A program made the translations under genes and the position numbers. A stretch of DNA of 64,000 nucleotides from JBDGYW01 sp964580055 (GTDB lineage Bacteria; Gemmatimonadota; Gemmatimonadetes; Gemmatimonadales; GWC2-71-9): NCBI GenBank assembly GCA_964580055.1, contig CAZOJI010000019.1:13305-77304 (forward strand), read 5' to 3'. The stretch's first letter is position 1, and the number at the start of each line of letters is the position of its first letter. A model generated the notes under the pieces. It was not told the DNA's origin and ran no database searches. It was given only the letters and a program-made list of their open reading frames with translations. Shown here piece by piece: positions 8,438-17,594 of the stretch.

Positions 8438-8791
8438 TGATTGCGCTCCACGAAAAGCGCATAATGCTGCGAATATTGCAGATACGTCTGAAACACGCAA
8501 TACTGTATCGACACCTCGTTTTACCTCCCTTCGTGTGACGGCATACCGAATGGCCCACACTGTGTTACCTGCTTCGGCTCTTGCAGGGTCCGTGTCAGCC
8601 GACTCAGATTGTCTTACACCGCTCAGGGTTTGTGTTGATCTCTCGACTCATGTTACAGAGAGGAGCTCTCAAATCATTCGCATCCGAGCGACACCACGAG
8701 CTATACGGCATCGAGCCGTTACTTCTTCACGCGACAAGCGCGCTCGCTGCAGTGAAATCGCACAGGAACACAACACGGCGCGGAGGGCAAT
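8438..8791. other. Divergent intergenic region between tldD-like and SDR genes
   Basis: These 354 bases separate two diverging genes, so promoters for both must lie here. I could not pick out a convincing -35/-10 pair. A GGAG sits 8 bases before the tldD-like ATG (minus strand), and a GGAGGG before the SDR GTG start (plus strand). The open frames across it have no recognisable product. Confidence 0.6.
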
Positions 8792-9583
8792 GTGAATCTG
8801 GAGATCGCTAACAGGGCAGCACTCGTCTGTGGCTCCACGAGCGGATTGGGATTGGCGATTGCCACCAAGCTCGCTGAGGAGCGTTGTAGAGTCGCATTGA
8901 ACGGTCGAGACGAGACGCGATTGCGGCAGGCCGTCCTCAACGTCGAAGTGGACGCCACTGCAAACGTTACGGGTTTCGCCGCCGACGTGAGCATCCCCGA
9001 GGAAGCAGCGCAGTTAGTGCAACGAGTGTGCGACGAGTTTGGCTCGCTCGACATTCTCGTGTGCAACGCGGGAGGGCCGGCCGCGACAACTTTTTCAGTG
9101 GCAGACGCAGCGGCTTGGCAGGAAGCACTCGATCTCAGTCTCCTGTCTACCATCTCTCTGTGTCGCGCCGCGGTGCCACACATGAGGGAGCGGCAGTGGG
9201 GTCGCATAGTGTGTCTGACCAGCGTGGCCGCCAAGGAACCGCTGCCCGGATTGATACTTTCGACGACGGCGCGCGCCGGTGTTTTGGGGTTCGCCAAGTC
9301 TCTGGCCGACGAGCTGGCATCGTCTCACATCACCGTGAACGTCGTGTGTCCCGGTTACATGCAGACGGAACGTGTCGAGGATCTGATGCTTCAGCGGGCG
9401 TCGCGCGAGGGACGCGAGGTCGACGAGATCCAAGCCGAGTTGGTAGGACGTATCCCGATGCGGAGGTTGGGCAGGCCAACTGAACTCGCACACGCCGTTG
9501 CATTTCTTTCGTCCGAGCGCGCACAGTACATTACCGGGGTAGCGCTGCAAGTGGACGGCGGCTACATCAGGAGCATTCTCTGA
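8792..9583 (+). CDS. Short-chain dehydrogenase/reductase with atypical active site
   Basis: The 263-aa SDR-family protein resembles 3-oxoacyl-ACP reductases. The NAD(P)-binding CGSTSGLGLAIA (residues about 11-22), the LVCNAGG strand and the C-terminal ITGVALQVDGGY are normal. The catalytic Ser is present (CLTSVAAKE), but the expected YxxxK reads STTAR (residues about 160-164), so the Tyr and Lys are replaced by Ser and Arg. A known BKR-like SDR subgroup lacks the standard tetrad, and this protein probably belongs there; its reaction is unknown. The start is GTG with a GGAGGG just upstream. It precedes the tdh-kbl pair by 74 bases and could share its transcript. Confidence 0.8.
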   Translation: MNLEIANRAALVCGSTSGLGLAIATKLAEERCRVALNGRDETRLRQAVLNVEVDATANVTGFAADVSIPEEAAQLVQRVCDEFGSLDILVCNAGGPAATTFSVADAAAWQEALDLSLLSTISLCRAAVPHMRERQWGRIVCLTSVAAKEPLPGLILSTTARAGVLGFAKSLADELASSHITVNVVCPGYMQTERVEDLMLQRASREGREVDEIQAELVGRIPMRRLGRPTELAHAVAFLSSERAQYITGVALQVDGGYIRSIL

Positions 9584-9657
9584 CAACCTCCGAACGGAAC
9601 CGGGCAGGCACCGTCGAAAACCGTCGTTATCTCCTCCCGAGAGAGTGAAGCGAATAT

Positions 9658-10695
9658 ATGCGAGCAATAATCAAAGCCAGTGCCGAACCGGGTTTGACCG
9701 TGGTCGATGTGCCAGAACCCGAGTACGGATCCAACGACGTACTCATACGGGTACATCACGCCGGCGTATGCGGCACGGATGTACACATCGATGCATGGGA
9801 TGACTGGGCTCGAGGCAGAATTCGTCCGCCGCTCGTCGTCGGACACGAGTTTGCCGGAGAAATCGTGGAGGTAGGTGCCGGTGTGGGAGATCAATTCACA
9901 GCCGGGCAGATAGTAACAGCTGAAGGCCACATAGTGTGCGGGCACTGTCGCCAATGCCGTACCGGTAACGGGCACATCTGTAGCCGCACCAGCATCATCG
10001 GCGTCGACCGCAACGGTGCGTTCGCGGAATACCTCGCGATGCCTGCGCTCAACGTTATGCCGCTCGGGAACATACCGACCACGGTGGGCTCCATCATGGA
10101 TGCGGTGGGCAACGCGTTTCACACTGTCATGAGCGCGAACATTCCGGGCAACGCAGTGCTCATCTTGGGGTGCGGCCCAATCGGTTGTTTCGCGGTCGGC
10201 ATAGCGGCGGCAGCGGGTGCCACCAAGGTCATTGCAACGGACGTGAATCCTCTTCGCCTGGAACTCGCCAGCCGTATGGGAGCCGGCGTTTTGATCAATG
10301 CGGCAGAAGAAGACGCGGTAGCGAGGGTTTTGGGCGAGACTGACGGCGAAGGCGCGGACGTGGTTTGCGAGATGTCCGGTGACGCGACCGCTTTGGCACA
10401 AGCGTTTCAGTCAGCCCGCCCGGGAGGGCAGGTACAACTGCTGGGACTGCCCAAGGAACCCGCGACCATCGATTTCTCGAACGACATAATCTTCAAGGGA
10501 CTCACCGTGTATGGCGTTATCGGGAGGAAGATGTACGATACGTGGCTACAGATGCAGGCATATCTCTCGTCCGGGCGGTTCGATCCGATGCCGGTAGTTA
10601 CGCATCGCTTTGGACTCGAAGAGATACAGAACGCGCTCGACGTGATTCATGCGGGCGAAGCCGGAAAGGTGATTCTCGAGATTGGGGGCAAGTAG
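9658..10695 (+). CDS. tdh: L-threonine 3-dehydrogenase
   Basis: The 345-aa zinc medium-chain dehydrogenase oxidises L-threonine to 2-amino-3-ketobutyrate with NAD+. Visible features are the catalytic zinc Cys in AGVCGTDVHI (residue about 38), GHEFAG with the second ligand, the structural-zinc loop CGHCRQCRTGNGHIC, the Rossmann loop GCGPIG, and DVNPLRLELA for NAD preference. Length and motifs match Tdh rather than a generic alcohol dehydrogenase, and the immediate neighbour kbl supports that choice. The stop TAG is directly followed by the ATG of kbl, so the two enzymes that consume and form the unstable intermediate are translated side by side. Confidence 0.92.
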   Translation: MRAIIKASAEPGLTVVDVPEPEYGSNDVLIRVHHAGVCGTDVHIDAWDDWARGRIRPPLVVGHEFAGEIVEVGAGVGDQFTAGQIVTAEGHIVCGHCRQCRTGNGHICSRTSIIGVDRNGAFAEYLAMPALNVMPLGNIPTTVGSIMDAVGNAFHTVMSANIPGNAVLILGCGPIGCFAVGIAAAAGATKVIATDVNPLRLELASRMGAGVLINAAEEDAVARVLGETDGEGADVVCEMSGDATALAQAFQSARPGGQVQLLGLPKEPATIDFSNDIIFKGLTVYGVIGRKMYDTWLQMQAYLSSGRFDPMPVVTHRFGLEEIQNALDVIHAGEAGKVILEIGGK

Positions 10696-11895
10696 ATGAG
10701 ATCTTCAGTGGAGCAGCGACTGACCGCCGAGTTGGAGCAGTTCAAGAAGGACGGCGTTTACAAGACTCTGAACTACCTGGATTCGCCACAGGCACCACGC
10801 GTCGTGATGGAGGGACGCGGCGAGATCATCATATTGTCCAGCAACAACTACCTGGGACTATCCAACGAGCCCGCCGTCGTCGAAGCGGGCAAGCAGGCTC
10901 TGGATAGATTCGGTGGTGGAACCGCCAGCGTCCGGTTCATCTGCGGCACCTTCACGATACACCGCGACCTGGAAGGCGCACTGGCGCGATTTGCCGGCAC
11001 GGAAGCATCCATGACCTACGTGTCGTGTTGGAACGCCAATGAGGGACTGTGCGCCACTCTGCTCGGTGCCGAAGACATAGTGATCTCCGACGAGCTGAAC
11101 CACGCATCTATCATCGATGCGATTCGTCTCGCCAAATCGATCGCGAAGTGCCGGTCAGAGGTGTACCGACACTCGGATATGGGAGACCTGGAGGAGAAGC
11201 TCAAAGCTTCAAAGGACGCGCGCACGCGCCTCATCTTCACCGACGGGGTTTTTTCGATGGAGGGTGACATCGCTAAGTTGCCCGACATACTGGAACTAGC
11301 CAAGCGTTACGACGCCATAGTGGCAGTGGACGACTCTCACGCCACAGGCGTACTCGGCGAGACCGGTCGCGGCACAGCCGAGCATGTGGGAGCAATGGGC
11401 GAAGTAGACATCGTCACCTCCACACTCGGAAAGGCACTTGGCGGCGCGGCCGGCGGCTTCACGGCATCATCGGCCGCCTTGTGTGACTATTTGACACAGC
11501 GCTCCCGCCCGCAGTTGTTCTCCAACGCGCTTCCATGCACTGTCGCCGGCTCCGCGCTGGCCGCCGTTCGTCACCTCGAGTCACATCCGGAAATCGTAAC
11601 GAAGCTACATGAGAACGCGGCGTATTTTCGCGGCCAGCTCACCGAGCTCGGGTTCAAGCCCCTCGCAGGCGACACCCCCATCGTTCCCGTGATTCTCGGC
11701 GAAACCGCAAAGGCGATCGAGATGAGCAGAATGCTTCTCGACGAAGGCGTCTTCGTAACCGGTTTCGGGTACCCCGTGGTGCCCAAAGGACAAGCGCGAG
11801 TTCGGTGTCAGCTCTCAGCCGCCCATACCCGGGATCATATGGACGAGGCCTTGCGGGCGTTCAAGAAAGTGGGCCGGAAGCTCGCACTGATTTGA
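10696..11895 (+). CDS. kbl: Glycine C-acetyltransferase (2-amino-3-ketobutyrate CoA ligase)
   Basis: The 399-aa PLP enzyme of the alpha-oxoamine synthase family cleaves 2-amino-3-ketobutyrate with CoA into glycine and acetyl-CoA. Landmarks are SSNNYLGLS (residues about 50-58), GTASVRFICGTFTIHRDLE, the PLP-contacting VDDSHATGVLG, and the Schiff-base Lys in TSTLGKALGGAAGG. The length is the usual 395-400 aa. It follows tdh with no intervening base. Together they form a threonine degradation and glycine synthesis pathway in the cytoplasm. Confidence 0.94.
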   Translation: MRSSVEQRLTAELEQFKKDGVYKTLNYLDSPQAPRVVMEGRGEIIILSSNNYLGLSNEPAVVEAGKQALDRFGGGTASVRFICGTFTIHRDLEGALARFAGTEASMTYVSCWNANEGLCATLLGAEDIVISDELNHASIIDAIRLAKSIAKCRSEVYRHSDMGDLEEKLKASKDARTRLIFTDGVFSMEGDIAKLPDILELAKRYDAIVAVDDSHATGVLGETGRGTAEHVGAMGEVDIVTSTLGKALGGAAGGFTASSAALCDYLTQRSRPQLFSNALPCTVAGSALAAVRHLESHPEIVTKLHENAAYFRGQLTELGFKPLAGDTPIVPVILGETAKAIEMSRMLLDEGVFVTGFGYPVVPKGQARVRCQLSAAHTRDHMDEALRAFKKVGRKLALI

Positions 11896-12169
11896 TCTAG
11901 ACCACTCCGGTCCCGGGCCCAGGCTTCAAGTAGTTTCGCGATTTGATCACATAAAGTGGTTCCTGCCAACACCCTAGGTCTGGTCGACAATCAGATTGGG
12001 GGTCGCGTTTTTTTCCGGAAAGCCCTATTTTCGGGAGGCTTCCCACCGCCTGGGGCGTCAGGCTATCGGCTCGGAGGCGTGTCGAAACCTGGAAGCTAGT
12101 TGAACATGGCTCCCGCGGGCGCGCGGATGCTCGCTGCCGGGACCTGGTGCGAATGAGGGAGGTTCACTG
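11896..12169. other. Intergenic region between kbl and outer-membrane protein gene
   Basis: The 274 bases hold no convincing gene. A run of seven T (about 12008-12014) is followed by an imperfect hairpin (about 12016-12045, GGAAAGCC against GGCTTCC). The T run precedes the stem, so it is not a standard terminator for kbl. No known riboswitch was recognised. Confidence 0.5.
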
Positions 12170-12823
12170 ATGCGGAGAATGTCGGGATTCCTGATTGCCG
12201 TCTTGTGCCTGGGCTTTCTCATCACGCCTGCGGCCGCGCAGCAGGATGATTGGAAAAACAAATGGTACTGGGGCGCCCAGGGTGGGGCTTACATCTACTC
12301 GACCCCGACCGAGAGCAACCAAGTCGCCGTCGAGGTGGGAGCCCACTGGCTCATCACAGCAGACCGAGTGGGATTTCATCTCGGTCTCGCCCAGGTCATG
12401 TACGGCGACGACGCCACCTCCTCAATTCCCAACGGTTCCGCTGCGGGGCAGACTGTGAGCTTCACTGGCGGCCAACGGTTGCAGGCCGAGGTGTATGCGT
12501 TTCCGCTGGACGGCCCGGTGCAGATCTATGCGGGTGGCGGGTTCCTGATCAATAATATTTCTGACGCGCTACCCCAAGGCACATTCTCCACGCTTCAGGC
12601 CGAGCAGACGGTCCTGCAGGCGATTGAGGAGGTCGCGACGAAAGCTTTCTTCACCGTGAGCGGTGGGGCGCAATGGCGTTTGGGCCGTTTGGCGCTGTTC
12701 GGCACCTACCAATTCGCACCGGAAGGACGGGACTTCCTCATCTCCAGCCCACAGCACGCGATTACCGGGGGAATCCGCTACGCGCTCACCGCCGCGAACC
12801 AGAACGTAACGACGAGCCGGTAA
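12170..12823 (+). CDS. Outer-membrane beta-barrel protein
   Basis: The 217-aa protein has a clear Sec signal peptide (MRR start, hydrophobic residues about 6-18, cut after AAA before QQDD at about residue 23). The mature part is a series of amphipathic strands with alternating hydrophobic residues (YWGAQGGAYIY, VAVEVGAHWLI, VGFHLGLAQVMY, QAEVYAFPL, AFFTVSGGAQWRL), and the last ends in GGIRYAL, consistent with a small 8-strand-type barrel. The ligand or role is unknown. A GGAGG-like sequence lies about 7 bases before the ATG at 12170. It converges with the glycosylase gene. Confidence 0.7.
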   Translation: MRRMSGFLIAVLCLGFLITPAAAQQDDWKNKWYWGAQGGAYIYSTPTESNQVAVEVGAHWLITADRVGFHLGLAQVMYGDDATSSIPNGSAAGQTVSFTGGQRLQAEVYAFPLDGPVQIYAGGGFLINNISDALPQGTFSTLQAEQTVLQAIEEVATKAFFTVSGGAQWRLGRLALFGTYQFAPEGRDFLISSPQHAITGGIRYALTAANQNVTTSR

Positions 12824-12886
12824 TCTGGCGCAGCCGGAGCGAGATGAGAGCGCGTTTCCAGAGGAGGCCGCGCCCTCGTCGTTTTC

Positions 12887-13495
12887 TCATGGTTTGGGTT
12901 CGCCCCGGGACAACCACCTCGAGCCTTTCAAGCAGAACCTCAAGGGCCAGTCGACGGCACGACTGATGCCGATGCGGGGCCCGCTGACGACTTCCTCCGC
13001 ATTCGCCTGCGGTCTTAGCAGAATCCGCACGGGTCCATGCACTAGCGAACTCCCATTCATTGTCCCATCGATCCCCATCGCTTGACAAAGCCGAGCCGGA
13101 CCCGAGCACAGCGCCCGTGCATTGTCATTGCCCCTGCGACGTGCCATCACTTCCAGTCCCGACAGCGGCTCCAGCGATCTGATCAGGACCGCGGCGGGGT
13201 ATCCCTCGCGCTCGGTGACCACATTGAAGCACCAGTGCATACCATATGTGAAATAGACATAGCAGATGCCTGCCGGGCCGAACATCGTCGAGTTTCTCTT
13301 GGTGCGTCGGTTGCCGAAGCTGTGAGCGGCGGCGTCGTGCGGGCCGACGTAGGCCTCAACTTCGGTAATACGACCCGCTGTGACCTCGCCGCCGACATCC
13401 GTCACAAGGACACACCCCAACAAAGCGCGCGCGACCTCTACCGTGTCGCGCGCGTAGAATGAGACAGAAAGCACCTGTCCGGCGGTTTCAGCCAT
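12887..13495 (-). CDS. DNA-3-methyladenine glycosylase (AAG/MPG family)
   Basis: The 202-aa base-excision enzyme removes 3-methyladenine, hypoxanthine and related alkylated purines. The family core is intact: ITEVEAYVGPHDAAAHS with the general-base Glu, then MFGPAGICYVYFTYGMHWC carrying the Tyr/His residues that stack on the flipped base, and CSGPARLCQAMGID. Length matches bacterial AAG homologues (about 190-210 aa). The ATG at 13495 lies 3 bases after the stop of the NYN-domain gene, so it is the last gene of a three-gene minus-strand operon. Confidence 0.92.
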   Translation of the reverse strand: MAETAGQVLSVSFYARDTVEVARALLGCVLVTDVGGEVTAGRITEVEAYVGPHDAAAHSFGNRRTKRNSTMFGPAGICYVYFTYGMHWCFNVVTEREGYPAAVLIRSLEPLSGLEVMARRRGNDNARALCSGPARLCQAMGIDGTMNGSSLVHGPVRILLRPQANAEEVVSGPRIGISRAVDWPLRFCLKGSRWLSRGEPKP

Positions 13496-13498
13496 CGG

Positions 13499-15937
13499 TC
13501 ATTCGCGTTCGTCCCTCCCAGTACCCATCGCACGTTGGAACGCCGCAGAAACTCTACGAAACAGGCTCATTCCGTCCTCTTGAGATTGATCTTCCGAACC
13601 GTCCTGTTTCGTATGTTCGGGGGTCACATTCGCCGCCGTCTCCGTTACCGGCGTCTTGTCTTCTTCGGGGCTCGACGTCGACTCGGAGGCGGGCAAATCT
13701 GCATCAGATTCCCGAAGCACAGATTCGTAAGTTGGGGGTCCGGGTTCTGACTCCCGGCTTGCGGGCCCGGGTCTTGATTCGGGCTGCTGGGGCTCTTTGT
13801 CAGCCGCATCGAGTTGAGCTCCAGACTGTCCGCCATCCTGACTCGGGGGCGCTGCCTGCTCGCTTTCCACAGTCGGTCGGCTACTGCGGCTTCCCGACCG
13901 CCTCCCAAGGCGAGGTGGAGCCGTCGAGACCTTTGGCGCAGGTGTCGTCGGAACCGCAGCTTCAGCAGCGGCAGTTGCCGCGCCCTCCTTTTCCCCCACA
14001 GGAGGTTTCGGTGCTGCGGTGCGCGAACCCTTCCTGAACCGCGGGTTGAAGACTGCCGCAGGAGCGGCAGCCTTCGGCCTCACGCGCGCGGTATCTGCTG
14101 AGGCGTCACCACTGGTATCGCGCTTCCGGGTCTCACTCGGTTCCGTTTCCGACTTCGCCTCCGTCTCCTCAGATCCTGATTCTCCCATCTCGGCCGGTGC
14201 TTCTCCGGCAACCTCATCGGTCGACTCGCCATTCGACTTCCGGGCCGTCGTGCTCTTCTTTCGCGTGGTGGTGGCCTTCTTGCGAGCCGTGGTCGCCTTC
14301 TTGCGAGCCGTGCGTTTCGGTTTCTCTTTCTCCGAAGCTTCTGCTTCCTTGTCGGCGTCCGCTGCTTCGGCTCCCGCCTTCGACGTCGCCTCTACGGCTT
14401 CTTCAGCTGTTTCCTTACCTTCCGATTCACCGGCTGATTCCCAAAGCTCGTCTTGGGCGTCCGCTCCGGTCTTCTTCGCACGCGATTTGGTTGTCTTCTT
14501 CTTGGTAGTCGTCTTCTTGCGAGCCGTCCGTTTGGGTTTCTCCGGCTCCTCACCCTCCGTCTCCGCTGCGGCCTCGGCTGAAGACGCCGCCTCTTCATCG
14601 GCAGTATCCTTCGCCGCGGCCCGCGCCCGGGATCTCGACGATTTGCGTGTCGTTGTCTTACGGCCCGACCGTTTTGGCTTCGCCTCCGCTTCCGTCTCCC
14701 CGGATAGCTTCCCAACCGGCTGCTGCTGCTCCTCGTCCTTGGATTCCTCGGCGGTATCGGCCTTCTTGGAATCGGTTGTCGCGGGGGCACTCAGCTTCAG
14801 CTCGTAGTCGTCATCGCCACTCTTGATCAACTCGATGACATTTGCGTCGTGAGCCTGCCGCAGCATACGGATGAATCGTTTGGTCTCGAATACCGGATCG
14901 GCTTCGTTGCCGTGGATCTCGATCATTCGCTTGCGCGCCCTGTCGGCTTCAGTAGCGTTGTCACCCACTGCACCAACTGCGGTGAGCGCTCGTTTCAACA
15001 ATTCGAAGCCTTCGCTCAACGTCAGTGTTCTCTTGGGCGTATCACGGTCACCGCCGGCAGACGGGGCTCTTGGAACTCTTCTACGCTGATGCGCCGTTGC
15101 CTTCGTCTCTGTCGTCCCAGCCTTTGCCTCCACGGGCACCACGCGCTCTTCTTGGACGTTGGCATTGGGGCCCAGGCCGACTGCGTACTGCCCGTTCTCC
15201 ATTCTGTTCAGTTCGAGCAGGCCTCTCTTCTCCGCCTCGACGACGAACTTGCTGAACCGATTGCAACCGACATCCTTCTCATCGAAGTCCGGGGCGATGG
15301 ACTGCATCACCTGCTTGAGTCGGTCCGAACGCATCACGTCACCGTCGCGCAACATCTTCTGGACCGCCTCCACGGCGAGTTCCCAGGGATCCCGGCGGAC
15401 GACCTCCACCTCTCCCGTTCTGGCTAGCCCGGTCAGTTCGTTATAGCTGTAATACTCGTCGCAGTTCTGAACCAGCAAGTCGCTAGACGATTCGCGAATG
15501 CCGACTCCGATCACGAACTTGCCGTACTCCTTCAACTTCAACACGAGAGCAGAGAAATCGGAGTCCCCCGAGAGCAGAATGAACGTTCCGATCTCGGGCC
15601 GGGTAAAGACCAACTCCAGCGCGTCAATAGCCAGCCGGATATCGGTGGCGTTTTTCTTGTTCGCACCCACCGCCGGAGCGAAAATGAGATCGATCGATGC
15701 TTCGGTCAGCGGAACGATGTACTGAGGATATCTGCGCCAGTCTGCGTAGGCGCGTTGTACCGAAACCTTGCCTCTGATTATGTCCGAGTTGAGCAGTTTG
15801 CGAAGTTGGGTCTGGAGATCCGATCTAATCCCCATGGTCACATTGTCGAAGTCCACCAACAACGCCGCATTTGGAGCTTGCGGAGATACCTCCACAGGGG
15901 CGGCCTGCGGCGGCCGCCCGACTGTCTTTTCAATCAC
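13499..15937 (-). CDS. NYN-domain putative RNase with LOTUS (OST-HTH) domain and long low-complexity tail
   Basis: The 812-aa multidomain protein begins with a NYN (PIN-like) domain at residues about 23-165. Its acidic metal-binding residues are visible in LLVDFDNV (D29, D31), KKNATDIRLAIDAL (D99) and LLSGDSDFSAL (D125, D127). A LOTUS/OST-HTH domain follows at about 183-255 (DPWELAVEAVQKML ... FVVEAEKRGLL), and a further helical segment at about 299-385. The last about 425 residues are low complexity: three basic KPKR-x-x-RK modules alternate with acidic Glu/Ala stretches. The family suggests Mg-dependent RNA cleavage, with the LOTUS domain binding RNA (G-rich RNA in studied bacterial cases); the specific target is unknown. 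It overlaps the acyl-CoA synthetase stop by 4 bases and is followed by the glycosylase. Confidence 0.82.
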   Translation of the reverse strand: MIEKTVGRPPQAAPVEVSPQAPNAALLVDFDNVTMGIRSDLQTQLRKLLNSDIIRGKVSVQRAYADWRRYPQYIVPLTEASIDLIFAPAVGANKKNATDIRLAIDALELVFTRPEIGTFILLSGDSDFSALVLKLKEYGKFVIGVGIRESSSDLLVQNCDEYYSYNELTGLARTGEVEVVRRDPWELAVEAVQKMLRDGDVMRSDRLKQVMQSIAPDFDEKDVGCNRFSKFVVEAEKRGLLELNRMENGQYAVGLGPNANVQEERVVPVEAKAGTTETKATAHQRRRVPRAPSAGGDRDTPKRTLTLSEGFELLKRALTAVGAVGDNATEADRARKRMIEIHGNEADPVFETKRFIRMLRQAHDANVIELIKSGDDDYELKLSAPATTDSKKADTAEESKDEEQQQPVGKLSGETEAEAKPKRSGRKTTTRKSSRSRARAAAKDTADEEAASSAEAAAETEGEEPEKPKRTARKKTTTKKKTTKSRAKKTGADAQDELWESAGESEGKETAEEAVEATSKAGAEAADADKEAEASEKEKPKRTARKKATTARKKATTTRKKSTTARKSNGESTDEVAGEAPAEMGESGSEETEAKSETEPSETRKRDTSGDASADTARVRPKAAAPAAVFNPRFRKGSRTAAPKPPVGEKEGAATAAAEAAVPTTPAPKVSTAPPRLGRRSGSRSSRPTVESEQAAPPSQDGGQSGAQLDAADKEPQQPESRPGPASRESEPGPPTYESVLRESDADLPASESTSSPEEDKTPVTETAANVTPEHTKQDGSEDQSQEDGMSLFRRVSAAFQRAMGTGRDERE
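14274..14312. repeat. Two 18-base direct repeats inside the NYN-gene tail
   Basis: The 18-base sequence gccttcttgcgagccgtg occurs at 14274-14291 and 14295-14312 (21-base period). It encodes the repeated ARKKAT-type basic units of the tail, so it can expand or contract in frame. Confidence 0.8.
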
Positions 15938-17505
15938 GTTGTACTCAATTCCAGGCCGACGACCCGCGTCAGCTCCTTGCGTATCACCTTCCCACTGTCC
16001 GTCAATGGGAACGCGTCGAAGAAGCGGACCAGATCCGGCACTTTGTAGTCTGCCACGAAGTCGCGGCAGAAGTCCCTGAGTTCGTCACCGGTGATTATCG
16101 CACCTTCCACCGGTATGATGCAGGCGCAGGTCAACTCGCCGAGGATCTCATTCGGGACACCGACCACTCGCGCCTGCTCTACGGCAGGGTGCGTTTGGAG
16201 AATGTCCTCCAGCTCCCTCGGAACGACCTTGTACCCGCCCCTGATAATGATGTCACTGAGCCGGCCTACGATCGTCACATAGCCGAGCTCGTCAACCACT
16301 GCCACATCCCCGGTCCGGAAGAACCCGTCGCTTGTGAAAGATCTCTCGGTTTCCAGCGGCATGCGGTGATAGCCGGTCATCAGATTGGGCCCTCTGACCG
16401 CCAATTCACCAGCCGCCTCCAGCCCGTGCACGTCACCCGTCTTCACATCCACTACGCGCACCTCCACCAAGTCGAGTGTACGACCTACCGTGCGCTCGCG
16501 CTGCTCCGGCGGATCGTCGTCGCGCGTGATGGCCACTGTCGGGCCGGTTTCAGTCAGTCCATACGCAATCTGGACGTCATTCCATTTTCTGATCCTGCGC
16601 ACCAGGTCTACAGACACGGGACTTCCTGCAACTATGCCGGTACGCACAGTGGAGAGATCCCTACCGGCGAATGACGGATCGCGCATGAGTAGCTCGAACA
16701 TCGTGGGAACTCCATGGCACACGGTGATCTCCTCTTGCTCGATCAGGTCCAGCGCCGCCGCCGGCTCGAACTCCTCCTGCAACACGAGCGTTGCACCCGT
16801 GAGGAGTGACATCAAGGCGGCATGAGTTCCGAAGATGGTGAACATGGGTACCGACACCAGGACCCGGTCCTTGCCCGTCAAGGAAAGCGGCGGTGCCGAT
16901 TCCAACGCGGTATGAACGAGGCTCGAGTGGCTCAGAACCACGCCTTTTGGCTTCCCTACCGTCCCGGACGTGTACAGCAAGGCTAGAGTCGTTGTGTCGG
17001 GGTTGCAGAGATTCGCGTCCAACGAGCGAACGCGACCCGTGGCGATAAGGCTACCGTATTGACATACCCTCTCGTCATACCAGTACTCCTCTTCGCCCAC
17101 CAACACCAGGCACTGAAGATCGGGCAAATCCGACATCAACTCGTCGAGCAAATCGACGTAATCCTGATCCTCCTGGTGCTCAGCCGTAACGACTACCGTC
17201 ACCTCAGCATGGCGGAGCTGGTATTTGGATTCCCTCGGTCCGAGGCCGGGGTTGAGCGGGACCAGAACGGCACCGAGCTTTGCCGTAGCCAACAGGGTCA
17301 CAATCCACTCGGCGCTGTTGGACAGATCCACGGCGACTCTATCGCCCGTCGATACTCCCAGGCCGCGCAGGGCGGCAGCGAACGCCGTGGAATCGGCGTC
17401 CACTTTCTGATATGATAGTCGATGCGTTCCGTCGACCAGGCACTCGCGCTCCGGATGCTGCGCTGCCTGCTCGGCGAAGAGGTCCGCCAGCCGGTAGGTG
17501 CTCAA
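15934..17505 (-). CDS. AMP-forming acyl-CoA synthetase/ligase
   Basis: The 523-aa adenylate-forming enzyme activates a carboxylic acid with ATP and transfers it to CoA. Core motifs are complete: LLYTSGTVGKPKGVV (A3, phosphate loop), YGLTETGP (A5), GFFRTGD (A7), GRLSDIIIRGGYKVVPRELE (A8 hinge), and DSGKVIRKEL with the catalytic Lys (A10). Length and motif spacing fit medium/long-chain fatty-acyl or aryl-CoA ligases; the acid cannot be inferred. It is the first gene of the minus-strand unit and overlaps the NYN gene by 4 bases. No carrier or condensing domain is attached, so it is not an NRPS module. Confidence 0.9.
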   Translation of the reverse strand: MSTYRLADLFAEQAAQHPERECLVDGTHRLSYQKVDADSTAFAAALRGLGVSTGDRVAVDLSNSAEWIVTLLATAKLGAVLVPLNPGLGPRESKYQLRHAEVTVVVTAEHQEDQDYVDLLDELMSDLPDLQCLVLVGEEEYWYDERVCQYGSLIATGRVRSLDANLCNPDTTTLALLYTSGTVGKPKGVVLSHSSLVHTALESAPPLSLTGKDRVLVSVPMFTIFGTHAALMSLLTGATLVLQEEFEPAAALDLIEQEEITVCHGVPTMFELLMRDPSFAGRDLSTVRTGIVAGSPVSVDLVRRIRKWNDVQIAYGLTETGPTVAITRDDDPPEQRERTVGRTLDLVEVRVVDVKTGDVHGLEAAGELAVRGPNLMTGYHRMPLETERSFTSDGFFRTGDVAVVDELGYVTIVGRLSDIIIRGGYKVVPRELEDILQTHPAVEQARVVGVPNEILGELTCACIIPVEGAIITGDELRDFCRDFVADYKVPDLVRFFDAFPLTDSGKVIRKELTRVVGLELSTT

Positions 17506-17594
17506 ATACGTCCCCTCTCCAACACTTCCAGACTGCTTAAGCTACCGCGCTTTTCACCGCCCTTCAACCCAAACGAGCCCAAACCGATATCGCG

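Noticed and set aside
14019..14807. Long open frame antisense to the NYN-gene tail, Ser/Ala/Val-rich
   Set aside because: It is the complementary reading of the Lys/Glu/Ala low-complexity tail; it has no start context or domain.
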